From Prevotellaceae bacterium HUN156 (GTDB lineage Bacteria; Bacteroidota; Bacteroidia; Bacteroidales; Bacteroidaceae): a stretch of 64,000 nucleotides of DNA. The notes beneath the pieces are model-generated. The model saw nothing but the letters and a program-made list of their open reading frames with translations, was not told the DNA's origin and ran no database searches. The stretch lies in the NCBI GenBank assembly GCA_900119285.1, contig FPIT01000009.1:164563-228562 (forward strand). Reading direction: 5' to 3'. Both the position numbers and the translations under genes were made by a program. The stretch's first letter is position 1. Each line of letters opens with the position of its first letter. Below are positions 48,961 to 57,927 of the stretch, piece by piece.

Positions 48961-49938
48961 GTGAATAGATTTATCATTGTCATATGTTTTTTGCTTTCTG
49001 CCTGCTGCGTGTGGTCTCAGACGGATATGCGTTGCGTTCAGTTGCAGGGTCATCCTTTGGAAGGCCCGATAGATAGTGTGCGCGCTCAATTGCTAGCAAA
49101 TGATTGGACGGAGTGGGGACAGTCGAATGATAGTGAAGACTTCTATTTCCGTGGTAAATTCTATGGAATAAGAGCTAAATTGCTGATTAGCATTTCTCCG
49201 TCCAGTAAACTGCTGACGTCGGCATATGTTACAGTGGGGCCATATAGTACCGAACGTATGTTGAACCAGAATCTGCAGTATTTCCTTTATAAGCTAAAAG
49301 AACATCATGGAGAATATGTTGAGCGTAATGGTGCATGGATTTTTATGGATGATTTCTCTAGTGTGAAACTTTCTGTTGTCGCTAATGCTAATGGCTCAAA
49401 GGATATTCGCGTGTTTTATCTGCCGATGGGTAGCTATTATAAGGATGCTGTCTCAATGGGATTACATGGACTCGTACAAGAGATTGTAACGGAGAATGCA
49501 GTTGCAGAAGATCAGTTTCTGCGCTTCTCGCAAGATGGACAATTGGAGAATCCTGACCTGACACAACGCCAATACGATCGTTATGGCTACTTGGTTAAGG
49601 CTCAAATGACGGAGCAAGAAGGTTATAGTGATGTCTCTTATGAATATGATAGTAATTATCGACTAATTCGTCGTACGTTAATTAACAAAGCGGCGGCTAT
49701 CAAGTACATCAATGAATATACCTATAATGAACAAGATGAGATTGCATCGCAGCAACAAAAAGTGTTTAAAGGTGATGAGTGCGTGATGACCATTAATATG
49801 CATAATAACTATATGACACGCGATGATCAAGGTAATTGGACTACAAATTCACTTTCACTGTCATATTGGGAAAAGGGTAGCCCGAGTCAACAAACTACCG
49901 TATTGCAGAAACGCACTTTAGTTTATTGGGAAGAATGA
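48961..49938 (+). CDS. Secreted protein of unknown function with YD-repeat-like end
   Basis: 325 aa starting at GTG; the signal peptide (FIIVICFLLSACCVWSQ) needs this start, because the next Met is at 23. Residues about 25-155 contain strands around YFRGKFYGIRAKLLI and a FSSVKLSVVAN stretch. From about 200, YDRYGYLVKAQMTEQEG, YEYDSNYRLIRRTL and YTYNEQDEIASQQQK recall the YD/RHS-type repeats of secreted proteins. No function known. The HAD gene starts 4 bases before its stop. Confidence 0.65.
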   Translation: MNRFIIVICFLLSACCVWSQTDMRCVQLQGHPLEGPIDSVRAQLLANDWTEWGQSNDSEDFYFRGKFYGIRAKLLISISPSSKLLTSAYVTVGPYSTERMLNQNLQYFLYKLKEHHGEYVERNGAWIFMDDFSSVKLSVVANANGSKDIRVFYLPMGSYYKDAVSMGLHGLVQEIVTENAVAEDQFLRFSQDGQLENPDLTQRQYDRYGYLVKAQMTEQEGYSDVSYEYDSNYRLIRRTLINKAAAIKYINEYTYNEQDEIASQQQKVFKGDECVMTINMHNNYMTRDDQGNWTTNSLSLSYWEKGSPSQQTTVLQKRTLVYWEE

Positions 49939-50633
49939 GAAGAGAAGATATAAAAGTACTGGCTTTTGATGCCGATGATACATTATGGGATTGTCAAACG
50001 TGGTTCGATCGTGTAGAGCAGCAGTGCTGCGAACTCCTTGCTCCATGGGCTACAGCTCGTGAGGTTAGTGAAGGATTATTTGCGACAGAACGTAAAAATC
50101 TCTCATTGACAGGCTATGGTACCAAAGCTTTTACTTTGTCGCTTATTGAGAATGCGGTGCGCGTTAGTCATGAACAATTGCCTGGTAGTATTGTGATGAA
50201 ACTCATAGAGATGGGACAGCAATTGTTACAATTCCCAACAACTCCATTACCTGAGGTGGAAGATACATTACGTCAGCTGGCGGAGCGTCGCCACTATCGT
50301 TTGGTAGTGTTTACTAAAGGTGAACTGATGGATCAGGAGGCCAAACTGAATCGTTCTGGACTTGAACAATATTTCTCACATATGGAAACGGTGTCTAACA
50401 AGACAGAAAGAGAATATCGCCAACTATGTGAGAATTTGGATGTAGCTCCAGAACAGACATTGATGGTTGGCAACTCCTTCCGTTCAGACATCGCTCCGGC
50501 TTTAGCCGCAGGAGCCTGGGCTGCTCATATACCTTATCATGTGGTGTGGGAATTGGAGAAAAGCGAAGAGTTTCCACATGAACGACTGCAGAAGATTACC
50601 CATTTCTCAGAACTTTTGAATATCTTATACTAA
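49935..50633 (+). CDS. HAD-superfamily hydrolase
   Basis: 232 aa from MRREDIK. Motif I FDADDTLWD with nucleophile Asp12 and Asp14; motif II VVFTKGE (Thr), motif III Lys in SNKTEREY, motif IV GNSFRSDIAPALAAG. A phosphatase of the YjjG/phosphoglycolate-type group; substrate unknown. Its ATGA overlaps the preceding stop. The last 38 bases overlap the convergent comEC gene. Confidence 0.9.
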   Translation: MRREDIKVLAFDADDTLWDCQTWFDRVEQQCCELLAPWATAREVSEGLFATERKNLSLTGYGTKAFTLSLIENAVRVSHEQLPGSIVMKLIEMGQQLLQFPTTPLPEVEDTLRQLAERRHYRLVVFTKGELMDQEAKLNRSGLEQYFSHMETVSNKTEREYRQLCENLDVAPEQTLMVGNSFRSDIAPALAAGAWAAHIPYHVVWELEKSEEFPHERLQKITHFSELLNILY

Positions 50634-52089
50634 GGGCTATGTAAGCACTACCTATTATTATATATAGGAGGAATAGCTGTAAGGTACTGATATGTATTCC
50701 TTCTATACTGCATAGTGGAAGTTTCGAGATACCTGCCAATAATAGGTTCATTGTTGTTGCGATGAACGATAATGCACTAGTTGCATAATTGATAGCCCAC
50801 GGCCACCAACAGAAAACAATGCAGAATAATGCCAAATAGAGTATGATGGTTGCCATCGGAATAACGATGTAATTGCTTAATAGAAACCATGTACAGAAAC
50901 GTCCAAAGTAATAGACGATCAGTGGCGCTGTGCCTATTTGTGCTGCGATAGATACAGTTGTCGTTCCCCAAATGATGCTAAGCCATCGATGGCTTTGTTG
51001 TATATGTGGTGGTATGATGCCGTTAATAAGTGGATGATAGAGTACAATACCCAATACTGCCAGAAACGATAGTTGAAAGCCCATATCATACATGGCATTG
51101 GGGGTGATAATTAGCATGATGATGGCTGTAAAAGCCAACGTGTTGACTGACATCCTTTCGCGATAGCCTAATGATAGTAACGCATAGATGCTAATCATAC
51201 AGGCTGAACGAGTGACGCTTGTTGATAGGCCTGTCAGCAAGGCGAATCCCCAAATGCTCAGTACTGTTATCACTTGTGTCGCAGTACGCCATCGATGCCA
51301 CCAGCCTACTAACATACTGATAATGCTATAGATAATCATTAGGTGTAGTCCACTCAATGCCAGAATATGTGCTGCGCCAACCTTTGAATAGGTATCTTTG
51401 ATAGTTGGGCTTATGCTGTTTTTCTCACCTAGTGTCATGGCAGCAATCACGCCTGAGGCTTTATGGTCAATGTTCCATTGCTGAAAATGCTCCAACAGCT
51501 GATGTCGCCATCGCAGAAATTTTAGTCGTATGCGCTGTGTTTTCGACAAGTTTTTCAGTGATAATGACTTACTCTGCCATTCATGACTTCTGACAAATAC
51601 CTCACCGGTATATCCATGACAGTGCAAATAGCGACGATAATTGAAGTGTCCTTTTTGCCACTCGTGAATCTTTTTAATCTGACTATAAATCACTATTCCA
51701 TTGCCCAACTGAATCTGTTCGCTTTCCTTGTCGCGTAGAATGCTGCATCGCCATTTGTGTTTCCCTGTGATGGAAAGCGCGTCAAAAACAATGACCTTCT
51801 CTTTTACTTTAGGCTCGCTAATCACCACTGCCTGCCATTCTCTGCTTTCTGTTGGCCATTCAATGGCAAGCTGTTGCTGTTGCCTACGACCTATAATCAT
51901 TCCTATTAGAACCACACTGCAGCCTATGCCGATAGTTTGAATACGTGGATAGCGCTTGACAGCTAATGTCGCAACGGCAATAAGAGTCAGAGGTATTAAC
52001 CCCATAGACCAGTTGTTCAACCAGTCACATAGTGCGATGCCTGTCATTAGACAGACTGCTATGGGAAACAATGGTGCGTGTATTTTCAT
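50596..52089 (-). CDS. comEC: ComEC/Rec2-family channel protein
   Basis: 497 aa. N-terminal OB-like/DUF4131 part (about 60-180), then a Competence domain with about ten helices and the hallmark HILALSGLHLMI. ComEC carries single-stranded DNA across the inner membrane. The C-terminal metallo-beta-lactamase domain of long forms is absent, which is frequent in Bacteroidetes. Its last 38 bases are shared tail-to-tail with the HAD gene. Confidence 0.88.
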   Translation of the reverse strand: MKIHAPLFPIAVCLMTGIALCDWLNNWSMGLIPLTLIAVATLAVKRYPRIQTIGIGCSVVLIGMIIGRRQQQQLAIEWPTESREWQAVVISEPKVKEKVIVFDALSITGKHKWRCSILRDKESEQIQLGNGIVIYSQIKKIHEWQKGHFNYRRYLHCHGYTGEVFVRSHEWQSKSLSLKNLSKTQRIRLKFLRWRHQLLEHFQQWNIDHKASGVIAAMTLGEKNSISPTIKDTYSKVGAAHILALSGLHLMIIYSIISMLVGWWHRWRTATQVITVLSIWGFALLTGLSTSVTRSACMISIYALLSLGYRERMSVNTLAFTAIIMLIITPNAMYDMGFQLSFLAVLGIVLYHPLINGIIPPHIQQSHRWLSIIWGTTTVSIAAQIGTAPLIVYYFGRFCTWFLLSNYIVIPMATIILYLALFCIVFCWWPWAINYATSALSFIATTMNLLLAGISKLPLCSIEGIHISTLQLFLLYIIIGSAYIALSIRYSKVLRNG

Positions 52090-52203
52090 GATACAACTGT
52101 TGTTTTCTGCTTATGGGAACGCAAAGATACGAACTTTTTGTAGATTATGTAGATGTTCTTCTATTTTTTATACTTTTTATTCTTTTATTTTCATCATTTT
52201 CTC

Positions 52204-52212
52204 TACCTTTGC
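52204..52212 (+). promoter_or_regulatory. -7 box TACCTTTGC of the glycosyltransferase pair
   Basis: Exact -7 element 18 bases before the ATG at 52230. Confidence 0.7.
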
Positions 52213-52229
52213 ACATATTTATTCTGACA

Positions 52230-53498
52230 ATGCGAGTACTGATAGTCAATACAAGTGAACGTACAGGTGGCGCAGCTGTTGCGGCAGGTCGACTGATGGA
52301 AGCGCTCAACAATCATGGAGTGAAGGCTAAAATGCTGGTGCGTGATAAGCAGAGTGACCATCTTACGGTGGCAGCTTTACCTAACCAAAATTGTATGCAA
52401 TTGCGCTTTCTCTGGGAGCGTTTCTTTATCTGGATGCGATTACATTTTAATCGTGAGCACCTCTTTGAGGTAGATAGTGCCAACTGTGGTGCGGACATTA
52501 CGACGATGCATGAGTTCCAAGAGGCTGATGTTATTCATCTGCATTGGGTTAATCAAGGCATGTTGTCGTTACGTGGTATTCGCAAAATCTTAGACAGCGG
52601 TAAACCCGTGGTGTGGACAATGCATGACATTTGGCCGGCTACGGCAATCTGTCATCTCACTCTTGATTGTCGCCAGTTTGAAACCCAATGTGCTCATTGT
52701 CGCTTGTTGCCAGGTGGCGGTTCCGATAAAGACTACGCTTCACAAGTATGGCGACGCAAGCAGAAAATGCTTGAGAATCGTCAGATTACCTTTGTAGCTT
52801 GCAGCCAGTGGCTAGCAGGAGAGGCGCAAAAGAGTGCTTTACTCGCAGGTCAGCAGGTGAAGAGCATACCTAATCCAATAGATACGCATATCTATGCTCC
52901 AAAGAATCAGCAACAAGCTCGTGAAGCTGTTGGTCTGCCTCTTGAGGGACGTGTCATTCTCTTTGCTTCTCAGCGTGTAACAAATCGCAACAAAGGCATG
53001 GACTATCTTGTTGAGGCATGCCGTTTGTTGGCAGAGCAGCATCCTGAACAAAAGGATAATATTACTGTGGCTATTTTAGGTGGTCATGCGGAAGAGATAG
53101 AAGGACTACTGCCATTCCGTACATGTCCTTTGGGCTATGTAAATGACGAACAGCGCATCGTCAACATTTACAATGCTGCCGATGTCTTTGTACTTCCGTC
53201 TCTGTCGGAGAATCTTCCTAATACTATAATGGAAGCAATGGCATGTGGTGTTCCTAGTGTGGGATTTAGGGTAGGAGGTATTCCTGAGGAGATAGATCAT
53301 CAGAAGAATGGTTATGTGGCAGACTATTGCAATAGCGAAGATTTGGCTCGTGGCATTTGGTGGACACTATTTGAGGCTGACCGAGAGGTCGTCCATCATG
53401 CTTGCCTGCATAAAGTAGCCCATAATTATTCTCAACAGAGTGTTGCAAACCGTTATCTGGAAGTTTATGAAAATCTCCATCGTCACTATTACCTATAA
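52230..53498 (+). CDS. Glycosyltransferase family 4
   Basis: 422 aa from MRVLIVNTSERTGGAA. Two Rossmann halves of the GT-B fold; the C-terminal half has the GT4 signature DVFVLPSLSENLPNTIMEAMA with the E-x7-E nucleotide-sugar motif. Acts in surface polysaccharide or glycan assembly; sugar unknown. The earlier in-frame ATG (52113) lies before the promoter and is rejected. The next transferase starts 32 bases before this stop. Confidence 0.9.
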   Translation: MRVLIVNTSERTGGAAVAAGRLMEALNNHGVKAKMLVRDKQSDHLTVAALPNQNCMQLRFLWERFFIWMRLHFNREHLFEVDSANCGADITTMHEFQEADVIHLHWVNQGMLSLRGIRKILDSGKPVVWTMHDIWPATAICHLTLDCRQFETQCAHCRLLPGGGSDKDYASQVWRRKQKMLENRQITFVACSQWLAGEAQKSALLAGQQVKSIPNPIDTHIYAPKNQQQAREAVGLPLEGRVILFASQRVTNRNKGMDYLVEACRLLAEQHPEQKDNITVAILGGHAEEIEGLLPFRTCPLGYVNDEQRIVNIYNAADVFVLPSLSENLPNTIMEAMACGVPSVGFRVGGIPEEIDHQKNGYVADYCNSEDLARGIWWTLFEADREVVHHACLHKVAHNYSQQSVANRYLEVYENLHRHYYL

Positions 53499-54246
53499 TG
53501 CTGCACGTACCTTGCAGCGTACACTTGATAGTGTGGCAAGGCAGACGTATGCTGATATCGAACACCTGATTATTGACGGTGTGTCGAAAGATGATACTGT
53601 GGCTATTGCCATGCAGTATCAGGAGCAGAGTCGTCATGTGGTTATTGTTCAGTCCGAGCCAGACAAGGGCCTTTATGATGCAATGAACAAAGGCTTGCAG
53701 AAGGCTACAGGCGACTATCTTGTATTCCTTAATGCTGGCGATACGCTCTATGCTCCAGATACCATTGAGACTGTTGTCCGTTGTGCTCAAAGGTCTCATC
53801 TCTCTCTTGAAAGGGCTGGGGGAGAGGCTCCAGCCGTTATCTATGGTGATACTGCGATCACTGATAGCGAAGGCAATTTCCTGCATCTGCGTACGCATCG
53901 ACCTCCAGAACAACTCTCTTGGAAATCATTTAAGCAAGGTATGCTGGTATGCCATCAGGCTTTCTATGTACGTACAGACCTTGCACAGCAGTTCCCTTAC
54001 GATTTACAATATCGCCATTCTGCTGATGTCGACTGGTGCATCCGCATCATGCAGGAAGCTGAGCGCCAGCATCTGCCCTTGGTGAATACGCATACCATCC
54101 TTGCCAACTTCGAAGAGGGTGGTGATACCACACAGCATCATCGCGATTCATTGAAAGAACGCTTCCGCGTCATGGCCCACCATTACGGCCTCCTGCAAAC
54201 CATCATACTACATGGCTGGTTTGTCATCCGCAAGGTTTTTCACTGA
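53467..54246 (+). CDS. Glycosyltransferase family 2
   Basis: 259 aa from MKISIVTITYNAARTL. GT-A fold; DxD-like LNAGDTLY near residue 90, VIYGDTAITD and the C-terminal HSADVDWCIR acceptor region. Overlaps the GT4 gene by 32 bases, so the two work in the same pathway. Residues about 111-122 (LSLERAGGEAPA) are encoded by the GC-rich palindromic element at 53798-53828, likely an in-frame insertion. Confidence 0.9.
   Translation: MKISIVTITYNAARTLQRTLDSVARQTYADIEHLIIDGVSKDDTVAIAMQYQEQSRHVVIVQSEPDKGLYDAMNKGLQKATGDYLVFLNAGDTLYAPDTIETVVRCAQRSHLSLERAGGEAPAVIYGDTAITDSEGNFLHLRTHRPPEQLSWKSFKQGMLVCHQAFYVRTDLAQQFPYDLQYRHSADVDWCIRIMQEAERQHLPLVNTHTILANFEEGGDTTQHHRDSLKERFRVMAHHYGLLQTIILHGWFVIRKVFH
53798..53828. 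repeat. GC-rich palindromic element inside the GT2 gene
   Basis: Pyrimidine-rich arm CTCTCTC, TTG, purine-rich arm, then GGCTGGGGGAGAGGCT; same layout as copies at 58450-58476 and 58533-58560. Confidence 0.6.
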
Positions 54247-54257
54247 AATATACCAAT

Positions 54258-54427
54258 ATGAACAAGAAATTAATCATCACCACATTCTTAATCATCTTCA
54301 CTCGGTTTCATTTACGCTCAATCTTGATAAGTTAGAATCACAAGGGCTGTCAAGAGCGCTGGCATTCAGTGGACAGTTGGCTGACTTCAACCATGATTCG
54401 GTTTATGCCACAGACAATGTTGGTTAA
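54258..54427 (+). pseudogene. Possible decayed small secreted-protein gene
   Basis: ATG at 54258 gives a signal-like MNKKLIITTFLIIFT and stops soon after. In the +1 frame the sequence continues SVSFTLNLDKLESQGLSRALAFSGQLADFNHD to a stop at 54427. One frameshift near 54302 would join them into a 56-aa product. It may be a remnant of a larger gene. Co-directional with the glycosyltransferases. Confidence 0.35.
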
Positions 54428-54428
54428 T

Positions 54429-54451
54429 AGTTTTTGTGAAAAACTTTTTTT
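54429..54451 (+). terminator. Terminator after the glycosyltransferase pair
   Basis: AGTTTTT (54429-54435), GTG loop, AAAAACT, then T run. The neighbouring word TTAATAGTTTTTG also occurs in the repeat island near 23240. The stretch to 54600 holds no gene that I can support. Confidence 0.7.
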
Positions 54452-54569
54452 GAGAAGCCTACCCCTTCAGTAATGACAAGTACTCAGCATGCTTCATTCT
54501 CACCATTGATGATACGTGGTCATCAAGATAAAGCTTAGAAGAAATGTTGTTTAGATGTAGTAACCGATT

Positions 54570-54578
54570 GCAAAGATA
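54570..54578 (-). promoter_or_regulatory. Orphan -7 box TATCTTTGC
   Basis: Points leftward into 54430-54565, where no gene is visible; possibly a remnant or a small RNA promoter. Confidence 0.35.
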
Positions 54579-54595
54579 CGAAACAATTGGGGAAT

Positions 54596-54634
54596 AAAAA
54601 GAAATCAGCGAGATATTTATGAATATCTCGCTGA
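54596..54634 (-). terminator. Terminator of the GH51 gene
   Basis: Perfect 13-bp stem (54605-54617 with 54622-54634), 4-nt loop, followed on the - strand by a T-rich run. Confidence 0.9.
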
Positions 54635-54661
54635 GTAATAGTTGTACTTGATTCTATGCGC

Positions 54662-56668
54662 TTAGAGTTGATACTCCAGCATGACCATAGTATATGGATC
54701 TAAGTCGAGGCTAAACTTCTTCTGAGCCTTGATAGTCTCCTTCTGAGGAGCAATAGGCTGCTTCTCATAGTTGTTTTCGTCGTCAGCCTTACCAGTCAGA
54801 ACAGTCTTTACTGCATTCTTCTTGATGCCGAAACGGCTCAGGTTAATGTTTGCCTTCTTGGCATCTGCGCTGGCATTTACCATCTTAACGTAGAGCTTGC
54901 GGGTCTTTACGTTGAGGATAACAGACTGTCCGTAGTGAACATCAGCCTGTGGCTGCTCAACACCTGCCTCATCGCCCTCGAAGCTAACGCAGTCACCATA
55001 GTAGTACTGACCACTTGAGAGTCCGAACAACTGCTGTACGTAATAGCTGCAAGTAGGATAAGTGCGCTCGTTGTCGAAGTAAATCATGTCAGGATTCCAG
55101 TTGGTGGCATTCTTCTTGGCAAAGAGTGGTGCATAGCTGGTCATTGCAACGATGTCGGCATTGCGCTCAACGTGCAACAGATACAGACCTTCTGCCAGAG
55201 CATCAATGAGCTTCTTGTCCTTAGCTGCATATTCGCCCAGATAAACCTTAGTCTTGCGGTCACGGGGATAGCTGTCATACTGACGCTTGTTCAAGAAATA
55301 GCTGTTGGGCTCATAGTAGTGCTCGTCGATGATAGGCATACCCAGCTCGCCAGCCAGTTTCCATCCATTCTCCAAATCGGGGTTGCCAGGGTGAGAACCA
55401 GGACCGGCAGTACCAACAATAATGATGTCGGGATAAGCCTTCATAATCTTTTCATACATATATTTGAAGCGCTCGGTAAACTCTGGAGTAATCTTCTCCT
55501 CATTACCGATACCCAGATACTTCAGGTTGAAGGGGGCGGGGTGTCCCTGCTCAGCACGAATCTTAGCCCACTTAGAAGTTGCGGGATCACCATTTGCCCA
55601 TTCAATCAGGTCGAGGGCATCCTGTGTCCATTCGTCCATCTCTGACATGGGAGCAGCATCCTGTGCTTGAGTTCTCATGCTCCAACCACCATTGGTACCC
55701 TGACAGTTAACACCGCAAGGCAAAATAGGCAGTGGCTCCATACCAAGGTCTTCGCAGAACTGGAAATACTCGTGGTATCCCAGACCAACTGACTGATGGT
55801 AGCCCCATGTGTTTTTCTGCTGTACGCGCTGCTCTTTTGGACCGATTGTAGTCTTCCAGCGATAGGTGTTCCAGAATCCGTCACCACCACCATGTACTAC
55901 GCAACCGCCAGGGAAACGCATGAACTTAGGCTTCAGGTCTGCCAAAACTTGTGCCAAGTCTTTACGCAAGCCGTGTCCTTTATAAGTGTCCTGTGGCATC
56001 AGCGAAATCATATCAACATCCAGGTCACCAGTATTCAGGACAAGTACCTGGAGAATAGCATTTGTGCAATCTTCTGAAGCAGTCAGCGTAGCACCGTATT
56101 TCTTCCAGTTTTTGCTGTTGATATCCAGAGTAGCCTCAGCCAGTACTTTAGGATCTTTACCCCATCCCTGAGGTGCTCCTAATACGACGCGTACCTGCTT
56201 TGCAGAACCGATATTACGGAAGAAAGCAGAGAAGTCATATTTAGCGCCAGCCTTTACAGAGATACCATCGAAACCGTTGTTCTCCAAGCCAAAGCCCTTC
56301 CATCCTTTATAATCATAGAACTCTTTGACGCGTTCTGTATGCAGACGCAGGTAAGTGGGGTTGTTAGGATGAATACCATCAGTCATGCGAATCTCCAGTT
56401 TACCCAAAGAGTGTCCTGGACGAGTCATCTTCCATGCAGTCGTTGGACCCCATCCGTCTTTTTCGTTGGGGTTAAACTCGAATGAACCATTCTGTATCAG
56501 TTCTGCATAGAGACCACCATCTGCTGATGAGCTGATGTCCTCAAAGAAAATACCAATCAGTTCGTCGCTGATGGCCTTACCGCCCTTGGGGGCAGTCATT
56601 GGTTTCTGAGCATTAAGGCTCAGTGTAGCAGCCGCTAAGATAGCAGCCAGTGTTGTACGTTTGGTCAT
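54662..56668 (-). CDS. Alpha-L-arabinofuranosidase, GH51
   Basis: 668 aa, signal peptide ending near SLNAQ. N-terminal carbohydrate-binding-like region (about 60-215), catalytic barrel with acid/base Glu390 (LGIGNEEK) and nucleophile Glu479 (VYLGEYAA), then a C-terminal beta domain (RKLYVKMVNASADAKKANI). It releases arabinose from arabinoxylan or arabinan. Together with GH30, GH97 and the CE1-like esterase it fits hemicellulose breakdown, though the genes are not clustered. Own promoter and terminator. Confidence 0.93.
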   Translation of the reverse strand: MTKRTTLAAILAAATLSLNAQKPMTAPKGGKAISDELIGIFFEDISSSADGGLYAELIQNGSFEFNPNEKDGWGPTTAWKMTRPGHSLGKLEIRMTDGIHPNNPTYLRLHTERVKEFYDYKGWKGFGLENNGFDGISVKAGAKYDFSAFFRNIGSAKQVRVVLGAPQGWGKDPKVLAEATLDINSKNWKKYGATLTASEDCTNAILQVLVLNTGDLDVDMISLMPQDTYKGHGLRKDLAQVLADLKPKFMRFPGGCVVHGGGDGFWNTYRWKTTIGPKEQRVQQKNTWGYHQSVGLGYHEYFQFCEDLGMEPLPILPCGVNCQGTNGGWSMRTQAQDAAPMSEMDEWTQDALDLIEWANGDPATSKWAKIRAEQGHPAPFNLKYLGIGNEEKITPEFTERFKYMYEKIMKAYPDIIIVGTAGPGSHPGNPDLENGWKLAGELGMPIIDEHYYEPNSYFLNKRQYDSYPRDRKTKVYLGEYAAKDKKLIDALAEGLYLLHVERNADIVAMTSYAPLFAKKNATNWNPDMIYFDNERTYPTCSYYVQQLFGLSSGQYYYGDCVSFEGDEAGVEQPQADVHYGQSVILNVKTRKLYVKMVNASADAKKANINLSRFGIKKNAVKTVLTGKADDENNYEKQPIAPQKETIKAQKKFSLDLDPYTMVMLEYQL

Positions 56669-56696
56669 AAAAATAGTTGTAAAGGGTTATGTTTTT

Positions 56697-56705
56697 GCAA
56701 AGATA
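56697..56705 (-). promoter_or_regulatory. -7 box TATCTTTGC of the GH51 gene
   Basis: -7 element 29 bases before the start codon. Confidence 0.65.
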
Positions 56706-56803
56706 GTGATATTCTATGAAACAGCCAAATATGTTATATATCTATAACATTTATTTATTGCTAATAATTCCTAATAGCTTATCCATTATTCATAAATATT
56801 ATA

Positions 56804-56812
56804 TACCTTTGC
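56804..56812 (+). promoter_or_regulatory. -7 box TACCTTTGC of the FMN-binding protein gene
   Basis: Exact -7 element 22 bases before the ATG at 56834. Confidence 0.7.
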
Positions 56813-56833
56813 AGCCGTAAAAAGATTGATAAG

Positions 56834-57217
56834 ATGAAAAAAGTATTATTAAGCATGTTCCTGATGGCTATTGCAGTTGCTAGCTATGCAGACGACGTGA
56901 TGAGAAAGGAGAAAGACGGCACGTACGTTGTTAATACCACTACGTTGGCGAAAGATGTAAAGGGCTATATGGGCGCAACGCCAGTTGAGGTTTATATCAA
57001 AAAGAACAAAATTGTAAAGGTCGTTATGCTGAAGAGTCAGGAGACTCCCAAGTATAATGCACGTGTCAAGAAGAATATGTTACCCCTTTATGAGGGAGTC
57101 AAGATAACAAAGAAAAGTACCGTAGATGTAGATGGCGTTACTGGAGCTACTTTCACATCCAATGCTGTGAAAGAGAATGTAACGCGTGCTCTTCAGTACT
57201 ATTGGCAGCATAAGTAA
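56834..57217 (+). CDS. Small exported FMN-binding protein
   Basis: 127 aa: signal peptide to about residue 19, then one FMN_bind domain. The motif DGVTGATFTS (100-109) matches the D-G/A-x-T-G/S-A-T site where ApbE attaches FMN covalently to the last Thr (Thr106), as in NqrC/RnfG. Here the domain stands alone, not in an Nqr or Rnf cluster, so it may be a periplasmic electron carrier; no partner is in the window. Confidence 0.85.
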   Translation: MKKVLLSMFLMAIAVASYADDVMRKEKDGTYVVNTTTLAKDVKGYMGATPVEVYIKKNKIVKVVMLKSQETPKYNARVKKNMLPLYEGVKITKKSTVDVDGVTGATFTSNAVKENVTRALQYYWQHK

Positions 57218-57259
57218 TTGTTTAAATAGAATAAGTCGAGCAGCCGTTAGTTGCTTAAG

Positions 57260-57299
57260 AGGCGAGTACTTCCCCTAGGGATGCACTCGCCTTTTTTTT
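57260..57299 (+). terminator. Terminator of the FMN-binding gene
   Basis: Eight-bp stem (57260-57267 with 57284-57291) with a partly paired loop and a T run. Confidence 0.85.
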
Positions 57300-57346
57300 A
57301 TTCTGCTCGTGTCTTGTGGTTCCCCACAAATTCTTATTATGTGCGT

Positions 57347-57922
57347 TTAGTATAGCAATACCAATCCAGCCAGTGCGCAGTAGATAATCATGCGAATGGG
57401 GTTAATCTTGATGAACATCACCCCAATGAATGCGCTGAGGAAGAGAAAGCAACTAACAAAGAACTGCCAAGCATCCTCTTTGGGTGTAGAGAAGTTCTCG
57501 GAGGTGCATAGTAATAAGGTGGCAGCAGCCAACAATCCGACCACAGCAGGTCGCAAACCTTTGAAGATGCTCTCTACGGGTCGAGTATGCATATACTTCA
57601 TAAACATCTTGCTAATGAGTATCATCAAGATAAGTGATGGCAATATCAAGGCAAAAGTGGCTACCACCGAACCGAGAATAGCTATAGGCATGGAGTAACC
57701 GGCATTGATAATCGCAGTATATCCGCAATAGGTTGCCGAGTTGATGCCAATAGGTCCTGGTGTCATCTGTGAGATTGCTACAATATCTGTAAATTCACTG
57801 CTCGACATCCAATGCCAGTGTTCTACCGTCTCATGCTGAATCAGTGACAGCATACCATAGCCGCCACCAAAGCCAAAGAGGCCAATCTCAAAGAATGTAA
57901 TAAATAGATTGATGAATATCAT
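57347..57922 (-). CDS. chrA: Chromate transporter, second half-size subunit
   Basis: 191 aa, one CHR domain with about six helices: LFGFGGGYGMLSLIQHETVE, ISQMTPGPIGINSATYCGY. Half-size CHR proteins occur as pairs and act together; transport of chromate or another anion is inferred from family. Starts 5 bases after its partner's stop (57928). Confidence 0.88.
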   Translation of the reverse strand: MIFINLFITFFEIGLFGFGGGYGMLSLIQHETVEHWHWMSSSEFTDIVAISQMTPGPIGINSATYCGYTAIINAGYSMPIAILGSVVATFALILPSLILMILISKMFMKYMHTRPVESIFKGLRPAVVGLLAAATLLLCTSENFSTPKEDAWQFFVSCFLFLSAFIGVMFIKINPIRMIIYCALAGLVLLY

Positions 57923-57927
57923 AACTC

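Noticed and set aside
48877..49089. 71-residue N-terminal extension of the FAH-family protein
   Set aside because: Crosses its own -7 box and the divergent gene start.
54212..54427. 71-aa + strand frame after the GT2 gene
   Set aside because: Its first part is out-of-frame GT2 sequence; only the last part may belong to a decayed gene.
57260..57291. CCCCTAGGG as another CTAG array
   Set aside because: Single CTAG in a terminator loop, no periodic neighbours.
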